DNA of 64,000 bases, taken from the NCBI RefSeq assembly GCF_002117445.1, contig NZ_CP019937.1:621501-685500 (forward strand), in the 5' to 3' direction. This document shows, one piece after another, positions 25,669 to 33,415 of this stretch. The notes beneath the pieces are model-generated. The model worked only from the letters and a program-made list of their open reading frames with translations. It made no database searches and was not told where the DNA came from. Numbering within the stretch: position 1 is the first letter of the stretch; the number at the start of each line of letters is the position of its first letter. Source of the DNA: Ketogulonicigenium robustum (GTDB lineage Bacteria; Pseudomonadota; Alphaproteobacteria; Rhodobacterales; Rhodobacteraceae). The position numbers and the translations under genes are program-made.

Positions 25669-26472
25669 TCAGGAAAGTGAACGCAAGTAGCTGCGAAGAA
25701 CCATTTCCAGTTTCGCAGCGCCGATCGGGGCCATGGCTTTGGTCTGCGCATGGCTGAGGGATTCATCGCTGAGGCCCGCGCCCATATTTGTGATGGTCGA
25801 GATGGCCGCGACCTTGAGGCCCAGAAAGCGCGCGAGAATCACCTCGGGCACGGTGGACATGCCCACTGCATCGGCCCCCAGTGCGCGGATGGCGCGAATC
25901 TCGGCCGGCGTTTCAAAGCTGGGGCCGGAAAACCATGCATAGACCCCTTGGGCCATCGCCACATCGGCGCTGGCCGCAGCATTCAGCAAGGCGCGGCGCA
26001 AAGCGGGGTCATAGGCATCGGTCATGGGCACGAAACGGGCGTCGCTTTCCTCGCCAATCAGCGGATTCAGCCCCGAGAAATTGATGTGGTCGGTGATCAA
26101 CATAATGTCGCCCGTCGGCACATCGGCGCGCAGCGAACCGGCGGCGTTGGTGGCGATGACTGTATCTGCCCCTAGGGCCTGCAGCACGGCCAGCGGCAGG
26201 CGCATTACATTTGCATCGCCCTGTTCGTAATAATGGCTGCGCCCGCCGAATATGGCGACGCGCTGCCCCTCAAGATTGCCGATGACCAACTGTTTGTCGT
26301 GGCCGCTGACATTGCCGACGGGAAAGCCCGGCAGGTCGCTGTAGGGGATGGAAACCCCCTCGACCGCCCCTGTCAGATGGCCCAGCCCCGAGCCGAGGAT
26401 GATCCCGAGGCGTACGGGGGCATCCCCCGCGCGCGCTTGGATGATGTGGGCGAGGTCAACGCTCTTTGACAT
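25669..26472 (-). CDS. punA: purine-nucleoside phosphorylase (trimeric PNP-I type)
   Basis: PNP cleaves inosine and guanosine with phosphate into base and ribose 1-phosphate. The 267-residue product is taken from ATG 26472; the longer frame would extend deep into the permease gene. Motifs are 'GIILGSGLGHL' (phosphate loop), 'FGGRSHYYEQGDANVM' with the phosphate-binding His, 'VIATNAAGSLRADV', and 'VGMSTVPEVILARFLGLKVAAISTITNMGAGL' (purine pocket with Glu and Asn). It overlaps the end of the permease gene by 17 bp and is the last gene of the nucleoside importer operon, so imported nucleosides would be split at once. Confidence 0.93.
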   Translation of the reverse strand: MSKSVDLAHIIQARAGDAPVRLGIILGSGLGHLTGAVEGVSIPYSDLPGFPVGNVSGHDKQLVIGNLEGQRVAIFGGRSHYYEQGDANVMRLPLAVLQALGADTVIATNAAGSLRADVPTGDIMLITDHINFSGLNPLIGEESDARFVPMTDAYDPALRRALLNAAASADVAMAQGVYAWFSGPSFETPAEIRAIRALGADAVGMSTVPEVILARFLGLKVAAISTITNMGAGLSDESLSHAQTKAMAPIGAAKLEMVLRSYLRSLS

Positions 26473-27424
26473 AGGGGATGCCGCCTGCACGCGGGCCGAT
26501 GGCTTTGCCGACGAAGCCCGCAAGGATGATGACCGTCAAAATATAGGGCAGGGCATCCATGAATTGGCCGGGGATGCGGAAGCCCATGATGTCGACGCTT
26601 TGGTAGCGGATCGCTGCAGCTTGCAGCACGCCGAACAACAGGCAGGCCCACATGGCTTGCCAGGGGCGCCATTTTGCAAAAATCAGCGCGGCCAGCGCGA
26701 TATAACCGCGGTTCGCGGTCATGTCCTTCACGAAGCCTGCGGCGGGAACGGCGGTTGCCAGTTGTGCGCCTGCCATGGCGCACAGCACCGCACAGATGCC
26801 GACTGCGGCATAGCGCAGCTTCACAACCGAAATGCCAGCGGTGTCCACAGCGGCGGGGTTTTCACCCACGGCACGCAGGCGCAGGCCGAAGCGCGTGCGG
26901 TACAGTAGCCACCACGTCAGCGGCACCGCGACAAAGGCCGCATACGTCAGGATCGAGTGGCCCGACAGCACGCGGGAATAGAAGGGGCCGATGTAATCGA
27001 TACCCTTGATCTGGTCGACAAAAGGCAGCTGAAGACGGCTGAATCGTGCATCGCCCTGTAGTTGCGGGGTGCGCCCGCCCTGGCCAAACCACGCGTTCGC
27101 CAGCATCACCGTCATGCCCGCCGCCAGGAAGTTAATTGCAACCCCCGAGATCAGCTGATTGCCGCGGAAGGTAATGGCCGCCAACCCGTGGATGCCCGAC
27201 ATGATCAGCGTGGCGATAATCGCCATGCCAAGGCCCGCCCACGCGTTACCGGTATAATAGGCAAAGGCGGCGGCAATACAGGCCGAGAGCAGCATCTTGC
27301 CTTCCAGCCCGATGTCGAACACGCCTGCGCGCTCGGAATAAAGACCGGCCAGACAGGCCAGCAGCAGCGGTGTCGCGATCCGGATAGTGCTTTCCAGAAT
27401 CAGCATGATGTCCATGTAGGTCAT
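26456..27424 (-). CDS. BMP-type nucleoside ABC transporter permease 2
   Basis: The 322-residue inner-membrane permease has about nine helices and belongs to the branched-chain/ribose-type permease family (BPD_transp_2). 'VFDIGLEGKMLLSACIAAAFAYYTG' matches the 'FNIGxEGQmlxGA' loop of this group, and 'RLRAVGENPAAVDTAGISVVKLRYAAVGICAVLCAMAGAQL' is the conserved EAA-like coupling segment. It follows permease 1 by 3 bp and overlaps punA. With the other genes it forms a nucleoside (YufNOPQ/NupABC-like) importer. Confidence 0.9.
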   Translation of the reverse strand: MTYMDIMLILESTIRIATPLLLACLAGLYSERAGVFDIGLEGKMLLSACIAAAFAYYTGNAWAGLGMAIIATLIMSGIHGLAAITFRGNQLISGVAINFLAAGMTVMLANAWFGQGGRTPQLQGDARFSRLQLPFVDQIKGIDYIGPFYSRVLSGHSILTYAAFVAVPLTWWLLYRTRFGLRLRAVGENPAAVDTAGISVVKLRYAAVGICAVLCAMAGAQLATAVPAAGFVKDMTANRGYIALAALIFAKWRPWQAMWACLLFGVLQAAAIRYQSVDIMGFRIPGQFMDALPYILTVIILAGFVGKAIGPRAGGIPYVKER

Positions 27425-27427
27425 GAT

Positions 27428-28543
27428 TTACTCCGCCGCCTTTGCCGCTTTGCCTTGACGCAGGCTGATGAAGAACTTCTCGACGGGCATGCGAACCATG
27501 CTGTCCAGCGCGCCGGTGAACAGGATCACAAGGGCCTGAATGACCACCACCAACTCGCGCGGGATGCGCAGCGTTTGGTCTTGGCTGAGGGACATCCCCC
27601 CTTGATACAGAACCCCGAACAGCAGCGCGGCCAGAAAAATCCCGATCGGGTGGTTGCGGCCCATCAGGGCCACGGCGATCCCGATAAAGCCCGCACCTTC
27701 GACCGAGCCAAGGATGAGGCGTTCAGCCTCGCCCTGCACGTTGTTCAGTGCCATCATGCCAGCCAATCCGCCCGAGATCGCCATGGTGATCATGATGATC
27801 TTGAAAGGGCTGATGCCCGCATATTTCGCGGCAGGTTCCGACTTGCCGAGCGAGCGCATCTCGTAACCCAGCCGCGTGTGCCAGATCAGCACCCAAACGG
27901 CGACGCAGGCCAAAATCGCCACAACGAACGAGAAGTTCGCCATCGCCCCGCGCGAGAATGCGATGCCAAACGGCGCCAGCATGTCGTGGAAGTTCGGCAG
28001 ATGCGTTGTCGCCGGGAAGGTGGCCGACGCAGGCTCCATCCCGCCGGGGGCTTTTAGGGGGCCGACCAGCAGATAGTTCAGCAGCGCAAAGGCGATCTGG
28101 TTGAACATGATCGTGGTGATGACGATATGGCTGCCGCGCTTGGCTTGCAGATAGGCGGGCACGAGCGCCCAAAGCGCGCCCGCCGCCGCAGCCCCCGCGA
28201 TGGAACAAATCAGCGCCAGCGACCAGTGCGGAAACGGGATCATCAGGCAAACGATGGCAACCCCAAGGCCACCGAGCATGGCCTGACCCTCACCCCCGAT
28301 ATTGAACAGGCCCGCATGTGCTGCGACGGCTACGGCAAGACCGGTAAAGATGAAGTTAGTAGCGTAATACAGTGTGTTGCCAAAGTTATATTGGCTTCCC
28401 AATGCGCCATGCACCATGATTTTCAACGCGGCAATGGGGTTCGATCCCAACGCCAGAATGACGATTCCGGAAATGATGGCAGCCAGCAGCAGCGAGATCA
28501 GCGGGATCAGCACCACATCGGCCCATTTGGGCATCTTTTCCAT
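27428..28543 (-). CDS. BMP-type nucleoside ABC transporter permease 1
   Basis: The 371-residue permease has about ten helices. 'LFNIGGEGQAMLGGLGVAIVCL' is the family's GxEGQ loop, and 'MRSLGKSEPAAKYAGISPFKIIMITMAISGGLAGMMALNNVQG' is the cytoplasmic coupling segment. It partners permease 2 in a heterodimeric channel, with the ATPase encoded 1 bp upstream. Length and motifs match the larger permease of nucleoside importers with BMP-type binding proteins. Confidence 0.9.
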   Translation of the reverse strand: MEKMPKWADVVLIPLISLLLAAIISGIVILALGSNPIAALKIMVHGALGSQYNFGNTLYYATNFIFTGLAVAVAAHAGLFNIGGEGQAMLGGLGVAIVCLMIPFPHWSLALICSIAGAAAAGALWALVPAYLQAKRGSHIVITTIMFNQIAFALLNYLLVGPLKAPGGMEPASATFPATTHLPNFHDMLAPFGIAFSRGAMANFSFVVAILACVAVWVLIWHTRLGYEMRSLGKSEPAAKYAGISPFKIIMITMAISGGLAGMMALNNVQGEAERLILGSVEGAGFIGIAVALMGRNHPIGIFLAALLFGVLYQGGMSLSQDQTLRIPRELVVVIQALVILFTGALDSMVRMPVEKFFISLRQGKAAKAAE

Positions 28544-28544
28544 G

Positions 28545-30092
28545 TTAAGCGGCCTCCCCGGCGGTCATACCGGCCATCAGCAGGCCCAGTTCGTTTTCGT
28601 TTGTGGTTGCACTGTCACGCTCGCCCATCATCTGGCCGTCGAACATGACGGCGATGCGGTCGGACAGCGACATGATCTCGTCCAGCTCGACCGAGACAAG
28701 CAGCACGGCCTTGCCCTTGTCGCGCAGCGCGACGACTTGCTGGTGGATGAACTCGATGGCGCCGATGTCGACGCCGCGCGTCGGCTGGCCGATCAGCAGT
28801 ACATCGGGATTCCGCTCGATCTCGCGGGCGATGACCAGCTTTTGCTGGTTGCCGCCCGAAAAGTTCCGCGCTTCCAGCATCTTGTTCGGCGGGCGCACGT
28901 CGTATTGCGCCATTTTCGCGTCGCAATCGGCCATGATGGCGGCGTTATCCATCAAGATCGCGTTCTTTTGGAAACGTGCGTCATCTTGATAGCCAAAGGC
29001 CACGTTTTCCCACGCGCGGAAATCCAGAATCAGCCCCTCGCGGTGGCGATCTTCGGGGACGTGCGCGATGCCGTCGGCGCGGCGGGTTTTGCCGTTCGAT
29101 TTGGTGCCGGTAATATCCAAATCACGCCCGTTGACGCGCAGCGTGCCGCTGGCGGCGGCGCGATACCCGCCCAGCACTTCCAATAGTTCGGACTGCCCGT
29201 TGCCCGCGATGCCTGCAATGCCGACAATCTCTCCAGCATGGACGGTCAGGCTCAGGTCTTTGACGCGGTGGACACCCTTTGAATCATAGACGTTGAGGTT
29301 TTCAATCTCGAGCAGCGGGGCACCCGGTTGCGCGGGCGTTTTTTCGACGCGCAGCAGCACCTTGCGGCCGACCATCAACTCGGCCAGCTCGGTCGGGTTG
29401 GTCTGCGCGGTCTGCACGGTCGTGACCATCTCGCCACGACGCATGACGGAAACCTCGTCCGTGATTTCCATGATCTCGCGCAGCTTGTGCGTGATCAGGA
29501 TGACGGTTTTCCCCTCGCGGCGCAGGTTCGCCAGAATGCGGAACAGGTGGTCGGCCTCGGCGGGGGTCAGCACGCCGGTGGGCTCGTCCAGAATCAGGAT
29601 CTCGGCCTTGCGATAAAGGGCCTTCAGAATTTCGACGCGCTGCTGCATGCCCACGCCGATATCTTCGACGACCGCATCGGGGTCGACCTGCAATTCGTAT
29701 TCACGCGACAGATCGATCAGCTGCTTGCGCGCCTTGGCCAGCGATGGCCGCAGGAATAGCCCGTCTTCTGCGCCCAGAATGACGTTTTCGAGGACGGTGA
29801 AATTTTCAACCAGTTTGAAGTGCTGGAACACCATGCCGATGCCGGCCGAAATGGCGGCTTGGCTGTCGTTGATGTCAACGGGTTTGCCGTTGATCAGAAT
29901 CTGGCCGGAATCGGCCCTGTAAAATCCGTACAAAATCGACATCAGCGTCGATTTTCCCGCCCCGTTCTCGCCAATGATGCCGTGAATGGTTCCGGGCATC
30001 ACCTTGATCGAAATGTCGCGGTTAGCGTGAACCGGCCCGAATGATTTCGAGATGCCCTGCAACTCGATGGCAGGCGGAAGAGGAACGCTCAT
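28545..30092 (-). CDS. BMP-type nucleoside ABC transporter ATP-binding protein (double ABC)
   Basis: The 515-residue protein is taken from ATG 30092 with GGAA upstream; a 56-residue extension reads through the upstream hairpin and is rejected. It contains two ABC domains. The first has 'GENGAGKST', 'GVGMQQRVEIL' (degenerate signature) and 'ILILDEPTGVLTP'. The second has a modified P-loop 'GIAGNGQSELLEVLGG', signature 'NFSGGNQQKLVIARE' and 'VLLIGQPTRGVDIG', where Gln replaces the Walker B glutamate, as is usual in this sugar/nucleoside group. It is the energy unit of the importer. Confidence 0.93.
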   Translation of the reverse strand: MSVPLPPAIELQGISKSFGPVHANRDISIKVMPGTIHGIIGENGAGKSTLMSILYGFYRADSGQILINGKPVDINDSQAAISAGIGMVFQHFKLVENFTVLENVILGAEDGLFLRPSLAKARKQLIDLSREYELQVDPDAVVEDIGVGMQQRVEILKALYRKAEILILDEPTGVLTPAEADHLFRILANLRREGKTVILITHKLREIMEITDEVSVMRRGEMVTTVQTAQTNPTELAELMVGRKVLLRVEKTPAQPGAPLLEIENLNVYDSKGVHRVKDLSLTVHAGEIVGIAGIAGNGQSELLEVLGGYRAAASGTLRVNGRDLDITGTKSNGKTRRADGIAHVPEDRHREGLILDFRAWENVAFGYQDDARFQKNAILMDNAAIMADCDAKMAQYDVRPPNKMLEARNFSGGNQQKLVIAREIERNPDVLLIGQPTRGVDIGAIEFIHQQVVALRDKGKAVLLVSVELDEIMSLSDRIAVMFDGQMMGERDSATTNENELGLLMAGMTAGEAA

Positions 30093-30121
30093 GCAGGTAT
30101 TCCATGGCTTTGTAAAAGGAA

Positions 30122-30153
30122 CCCCGGCCGCACCGTTGCGCGGCGGGCCGGGG
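30122..30153 (-). terminator. attenuator-like hairpin after the BMP binding-protein gene
   Basis: On the minus strand an 8-bp GC stem (CCCCGGCC with GGCCGGGG, 16-nt loop) is followed by TTCCTTTT. It lies between the binding-protein gene and the ATPase gene. Such hairpins often let the binding protein be made in excess over the membrane subunits by partial termination or 3' end protection. Confidence 0.6.
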
Positions 30154-30171
30154 CAAAGGCGCGTGGCCCGA

Positions 30172-31170
30172 TTAGAACGACAGAACCGGGCAGGTTTCGT
30201 CGCTGTTGTAGTTGTGCACGGCAATCTCGCCCGAGATGATCCGGGCCGAAGCAGCTTCAACGGCGGCCAGCATTTCCGGGGTCAGCAGGTCGGCGTTGTA
30301 TTCGTCTTGGGCAAAGCCCACGCCGCCCGAGGCCAGATCCATCACGACCAGACCGGTTTCGATGTCGGCGCCTGACATGAAGGATTCGTAAACCGCATTG
30401 TCGACGCGCTTCAGCATCGAGGTCAGCATGTGGCCAGGGTGCAGGTAGTTTTGGTTGCTGTCGACGCCAATGCCGTAGATTTCGCTATCGGCCGCAGTTT
30501 GCAGCGCGCCAAGGCCCGCGCCGCCAGCGGCAGCGTAGATCACGTCCGACCCTTGGCCGATTTGTGCCATGGCCAGTTCGGTCGCTTTGGGCGAATCAGC
30601 CCAAGCTGCGGGCGTGGTGCCGACCATGTTCGAGATGACGTTGACGCTGGGGTTCGCAGCCTTGGCACCTTGGGCGTAGCCGCAGGCAAAGTTGCGGATC
30701 AGCGGAATGTCCATGCCGCCGACGAAGCTGACGGTGCCGGTTTCCGATTTCAGCGCGGCCAGCATGCCGACAAGGAACGACCCTTGCTCTTCCGCGAACA
30801 GGATCGAGCGGACGTTCGGCGCGTCGACGACGCCGTCGATGATCACAAATTTGGTGTCGGGGTAATCGGGGGCAACTTCCGCCAGCGGGGTTGCGTTCGA
30901 GAAACCGGCCATGACGATGGGGTTATAGCCCGCTTCGGCAAAGTTGCGGATCGCTTGGCTGCGCTGCGCGTCGGACGACAGCTCGACCTCGGCAAAGCTG
31001 TTGCCGGTCTCGTTCGCCCATGCGGTCGCGCCGTTGAACGAGCTTTCGTTGAAGGATTTGTCGAACTTGCCGCCGAGGTCATAGATAACAGCGGGGCCAT
31101 CGGCCAATGCGGCACCAGCGGTCAGCGCGAGGGTGGCGCTGGCGCAAAGGAACAGGGACTTCACGTTCAT
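30172..31170 (-). CDS. BMP family nucleoside-binding protein of ABC importer
   Basis: The 332-residue precursor is taken from ATG 31170 with GGGAG upstream. A signal peptide is clear ('MNVKSLFLCASATLALTAGAALA'), cleaving before DGPAV, with no lipobox, so it is a soluble periplasmic protein. 'VIYDLGGKFDKSFNESSFNGA' is the hallmark of the BMP/PnrA/TmpC family, and 'FLVGMLAALKSETGTVSFVGGMDIPLIRNFACGYAQGAK' and 'DVIYAAAGGAGLGALQTA' follow in the usual order. PnrA proteins bind purine nucleosides. PNP at the end of the operon supports that substrate here. Confidence 0.93.
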   Translation of the reverse strand: MNVKSLFLCASATLALTAGAALADGPAVIYDLGGKFDKSFNESSFNGATAWANETGNSFAEVELSSDAQRSQAIRNFAEAGYNPIVMAGFSNATPLAEVAPDYPDTKFVIIDGVVDAPNVRSILFAEEQGSFLVGMLAALKSETGTVSFVGGMDIPLIRNFACGYAQGAKAANPSVNVISNMVGTTPAAWADSPKATELAMAQIGQGSDVIYAAAGGAGLGALQTAADSEIYGIGVDSNQNYLHPGHMLTSMLKRVDNAVYESFMSGADIETGLVVMDLASGGVGFAQDEYNADLLTPEMLAAVEAASARIISGEIAVHNYNSDETCPVLSF

Positions 31171-31233
31171 TTCATTCTCCCGGTTGGCTGGGGGCGTGCG
31201 TTCCGACCCCCGATCGTTTTTGATCTGCCCATG

Positions 31234-31262
31234 ATCATGTCGGATTCGCACCCATCCGCCAA
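31234..31262 (-). promoter_or_regulatory. candidate promoter of the nucleoside importer operon
   Basis: On the minus strand TTGGCG (31262-31257) and CATGAT (31239-31234) are 17 bp apart, about 64 bp before the binding-protein start. This is a weak pattern match. The 161-bp region between this operon and rimI holds no gene. Confidence 0.3.
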
Positions 31263-31331
31263 GACTTCAACAACGGATTCACGGCGTCAGATCGCTAATT
31301 TCGATTAAACGCCAGCCGTTTCGGCATTTTT

Positions 31332-31775
31332 TTATTGATCGGTCGAGTTTTTGCCCGATTCCATGTCCAGCCCCATCACAATCGCGTCGACCTGCGTGCC
31401 GTCGGTCAGGTGATAGTAGCCGCGCCTGCGCCCGATCTGCGCAAAGCTCGCGCGCGAATAAAGGGCTTGGGCCGCATCGTTGGTCACCGCAACTTCGAGG
31501 AAGACTTGCGCTACGCCGCGCAGGGCGAGCGAAGCCAGAAATTCCCGCAGATTGCGGGCCGCCAGCCCTTGGCGCTGGGCGGCGGGCGCTGTGGCGATAG
31601 TGAGGATCTCGGCCTCGTCCGCGACGATGCGGGCCAGCAAAAAGCTGCGCGCATCGCCGACCAGCGTGACGCCGGTCTGCTGCAGCAACGCTGCAAATTC
31701 AGCCTCGCTCCACGGGCGCTGCTGGGTGAAGGCCTGCGCGTGGGTGGCGGCGAGTTCTGCGGGCGAGGGAGGCAT
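31332..31775 (-). CDS. rimI: ribosomal-protein-alanine N-acetyltransferase (RimI-like)
   Basis: The 147-residue GNAT acetyltransferase has the acetyl-CoA loop in 'ATAPAAQRQGLAARNLREFLASL' (R/Q-x-x-G-x-A pattern) and the C-terminal 'FLEVAVTNDAAQALYSRASFAQIGRRRGYY', the RimI signature (E-V-x-x-x-N-x-x-A-x-x-L-Y). RimI acetylates the N-terminus of S18 or other proteins. It lies 6 bp after tsaB, and the tsaB-rimI association is widespread, supporting the call. Confidence 0.88.
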   Translation of the reverse strand: MPPSPAELAATHAQAFTQQRPWSEAEFAALLQQTGVTLVGDARSFLLARIVADEAEILTIATAPAAQRQGLAARNLREFLASLALRGVAQVFLEVAVTNDAAQALYSRASFAQIGRRRGYYHLTDGTQVDAIVMGLDMESGKNSTDQ

Positions 31776-31781
31776 AGGGGA

Positions 31782-32354
31782 TTAGGGAAGAATCTGGGGG
31801 GCAGGGTCGCGCGGCGGGGCGGCGTCGGCTGCGCGGACATAGACCGGCGCCGGGCGCGGCTGCGGCTGGCCCGCGCGCGCCGCACCAATGCGGGCGATGG
31901 CGGCGACGAGATCTGCGGGCGCTGGTGGCTCGGCGGGGGGCTTTTCGGGGTCGAAAACCTCGGGCGCGGCGGCGGTGCCATCAGCATCAAAGTGCTGGCG
32001 ATAGGCTTGGCCGCGGCTGCCGGGCAGGGTGATGGTTGCGGGCAGGGTTGCGCCTTGTGCCAGCACGTCGAATTGACTGACTCCTATCGCGGGCACGCCC
32101 AAGCCCAGTGCCAACCCACGCGCGGCGGCCACGCCAATGCGGATACCGGTGAAATTGCCCGGGCCGGTGCCGACCGCGATGCCACGCAAATCAGCCATTT
32201 CATGGCCGCTTTCGGCGATCAGCGTGGCGATCATCGGCATGAGCCGTTCGGCCTGACCTTTGGCCATTGTTTCGACGCGGGTGGTGAGTGTGCCGTCATC
32301 GGACAGCAAAGCGGCCGCGCAATGCGCGGCCGATGTATCTATCGCCAAAATCAT
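31782..32354 (-). CDS. tsaB: tRNA N6-threonylcarbamoyladenosine biosynthesis protein TsaB
   Basis: TsaB partners TsaD and TsaE in forming t6A37 on ANN-decoding tRNAs. The 190-residue protein begins 'MILAIDTSAAHCAAALLSDDG', the ASKHA phosphate motif of the family, followed by 'HEMADLRGIAVGTGPGNFTGIRIGVAAARGLALG', its most diagnostic block. The C-terminus is Ala/Pro-rich and short of the usual 220-230 residues. It sits between nfuA (3 bp) and rimI (6 bp) in one minus-strand operon. Confidence 0.92.
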   Translation of the reverse strand: MILAIDTSAAHCAAALLSDDGTLTTRVETMAKGQAERLMPMIATLIAESGHEMADLRGIAVGTGPGNFTGIRIGVAAARGLALGLGVPAIGVSQFDVLAQGATLPATITLPGSRGQAYRQHFDADGTAAAPEVFDPEKPPAEPPAPADLVAAIARIGAARAGQPQPRPAPVYVRAADAAPPRDPAPQILP

Positions 32355-32357
32355 CGA

Positions 32358-32915
32358 TCAGGCCGCAACAGGGCGCACTTCCAGCACTTCGGGGATGTAG
32401 TGGCGCAGCAAATTCTCGATCCCCATTTTCAACGTCAGCGTCGACGAGGGGCAGCCCGCGCACGAGCCTTGCATATAGAGGTAGACGATACCGCGGTCGA
32501 AACCGTGGAACGTGATGTCGCCGCCGTCTTGGGCGACTGCCGGGCGCACGCGCGTATCCAGCAATTCCTTGATCTGTTCGACGATTGCGCCATCTTCGCC
32601 GTCGTGCGCGCGGTGGGCGCTGACGGTTTCGCCTTCCATCACGGGCAGGCCCGACTGGAAGTGTTCCATGATCGCGCCCAGAACGGCAGGCTTCAGGTGC
32701 GCCCATTCAAGGTCGTCGGCCTTGGTCACGGTGATGAAATCATACCCGAGGAAAACGCCGTTCACACCCTCGACCGCGAAAAGACGCTGCGCCAGCGGCG
32801 ATGCGGTGGCGGTCTCGACCGACGGAAAGTCGGCGGTGCCCAGTTCCAGCACTTGCTGGCCCGGAAGAAACTTCAATGTGGCGGGGTTCGGGGTCGATTC
32901 GGTCTGGATGAACAT
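32358..32915 (-). CDS. nfuA: NifU family Fe-S carrier protein (NfuA/NFU1-like)
   Basis: The 185-residue protein carries Fe-S clusters to client apoproteins. The N-terminal Nfu_N domain begins 'MFIQTESTPNPATLKFLPGQ', identical in style to mitochondrial NFU1. The C-terminal NifU domain contains 'GDITFHGFDRGIVYLYMQGSCAGCPSS', whose CxxC binds the cluster. It leads an operon with tsaB and rimI. A strong promoter (TTGACC, 18 bp, CATAAT) lies at 32944-32973, and an Irr-box-like palindrome sits at 32983-32997, implying iron-dependent control. Confidence 0.94.
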   Translation of the reverse strand: MFIQTESTPNPATLKFLPGQQVLELGTADFPSVETATASPLAQRLFAVEGVNGVFLGYDFITVTKADDLEWAHLKPAVLGAIMEHFQSGLPVMEGETVSAHRAHDGEDGAIVEQIKELLDTRVRPAVAQDGGDITFHGFDRGIVYLYMQGSCAGCPSSTLTLKMGIENLLRHYIPEVLEVRPVAA

Positions 32916-32943
32916 GGCGGCACCCTTTCTCGTTCAAGGCTTG

Positions 32944-32973
32944 ATTATGCCGCAAAACCACACTCGCGGTCAA
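32944..32973 (-). promoter_or_regulatory. sigma-70 promoter of nfuA
   Basis: On the minus strand TTGACC (32973-32968) and CATAAT (32949-32944) are separated by 18 bp, with the nfuA ATG about 28 bp further. It is among the best sigma-70 matches I noticed in the window. Confidence 0.6.
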
Positions 32974-32982
32974 GGTCGTTTA

Positions 32983-32997
32983 TTAGAATGATTCTAA
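32983..32997. promoter_or_regulatory. putative Irr box upstream of nfuA
   Basis: TTAGAATGATTCTAA is a perfect 7-1-7 palindrome and fits TTAGAA-N3-TTCTAA, the iron control element recognised by Irr in alphaproteobacteria. It ends about 10 bp upstream of the nfuA -35 hexamer, a position compatible with activation or modulation by Irr when iron or haem is low. The downstream gene encodes a Fe-S carrier, which fits that regulon. The factor identity is inferred from motif and context. Confidence 0.6.
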
Positions 32998-33023
32998 AAT
33001 ATACTGTAATATAGAAATGCTTC

Positions 33024-33050
33024 GGGCCAGCCCCCGAATGGGGCCGGCCC
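33024..33050 (-). terminator. terminator of the small exported protein gene
   Basis: On the minus strand an 11-bp stem (GGGCCGGCCCC with GGGGCTGGCCC, one G-U wobble) closes a 5-nt loop, 24 bp after the stop of the gene at 33074. The following sequence is AT-rich (GCATTTCTATATT) but has no clean T tract. Confidence 0.55.
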
Positions 33051-33073
33051 GTGCACATGCGATGGATTGACGC

Positions 33074-33415
33074 TTAGTTCAGCTCGATCAGCTTGCTGTC
33101 GACAACGTCACCGTTGATTTTTAGTTGAGCGATCAGGTCGCTGGCGGGAACCTTGGTGCTGATCAGGCGGATGTCAGCGGTGGCACCAGCGCCAACTTCT
33201 TGGCTCGAGACCAGTTGGCCCAGCTCGCCACCGTTCGAAGTGTAGACTTCCAGCGTAGCGGGGCTGCTGGCGTTGACGACATCAAAAGTCAGGCCTTTGC
33301 CCGGTTCGATTTTGTCGGCGGTTTGGAAGAAACCACCGGGTTGGGCGGCGATCGAAGCGGTACCGACAACAGCGGCAAGAACAGTGGCGGTAGCAAGGGT
33401 AAACACGTTTTTCAT
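33074..33415 (-). CDS. small exported protein of unknown function
   Basis: The 113-residue precursor starts at ATG 33415 with AAGGA about 10 bp upstream. It has a signal peptide 'MKNVFTLATATVLAAVVGTASIAAQ' cleaving near Ala24, and a mature part of ~90 residues that looks all-beta ('LTFDVVNASSPATLEVYTSNGGELGQLVS', 'ATADIRLISTKVPASDLIAQLKINGDVVDS'). No cysteine, lipobox or membrane helix is present, so it should be periplasmic or secreted. I do not recognise the family. It has its own terminator-like hairpin, and a TATTAT box at 33471-33466 about 50 bp upstream, so it is probably monocistronic. Confidence 0.75.
   Translation of the reverse strand: MKNVFTLATATVLAAVVGTASIAAQPGGFFQTADKIEPGKGLTFDVVNASSPATLEVYTSNGGELGQLVSSQEVGAGATADIRLISTKVPASDLIAQLKINGDVVDSKLIELN

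Noticed and set aside
30093-30260. N-terminal extension of the nucleoside importer ATPase
   Set aside because: The extension would read through the attenuator-like hairpin and is Arg/Thr/Pro nonsense; the ATG at 30092 is preceded by a ribosome binding site.
31315-31333. plus-strand GCCG-TTT-CGGC followed by seven T
   Set aside because: The stem is only 4 bp and no plus-strand gene lies upstream, so I do not call a terminator; an antisense transcript ending here remains possible.
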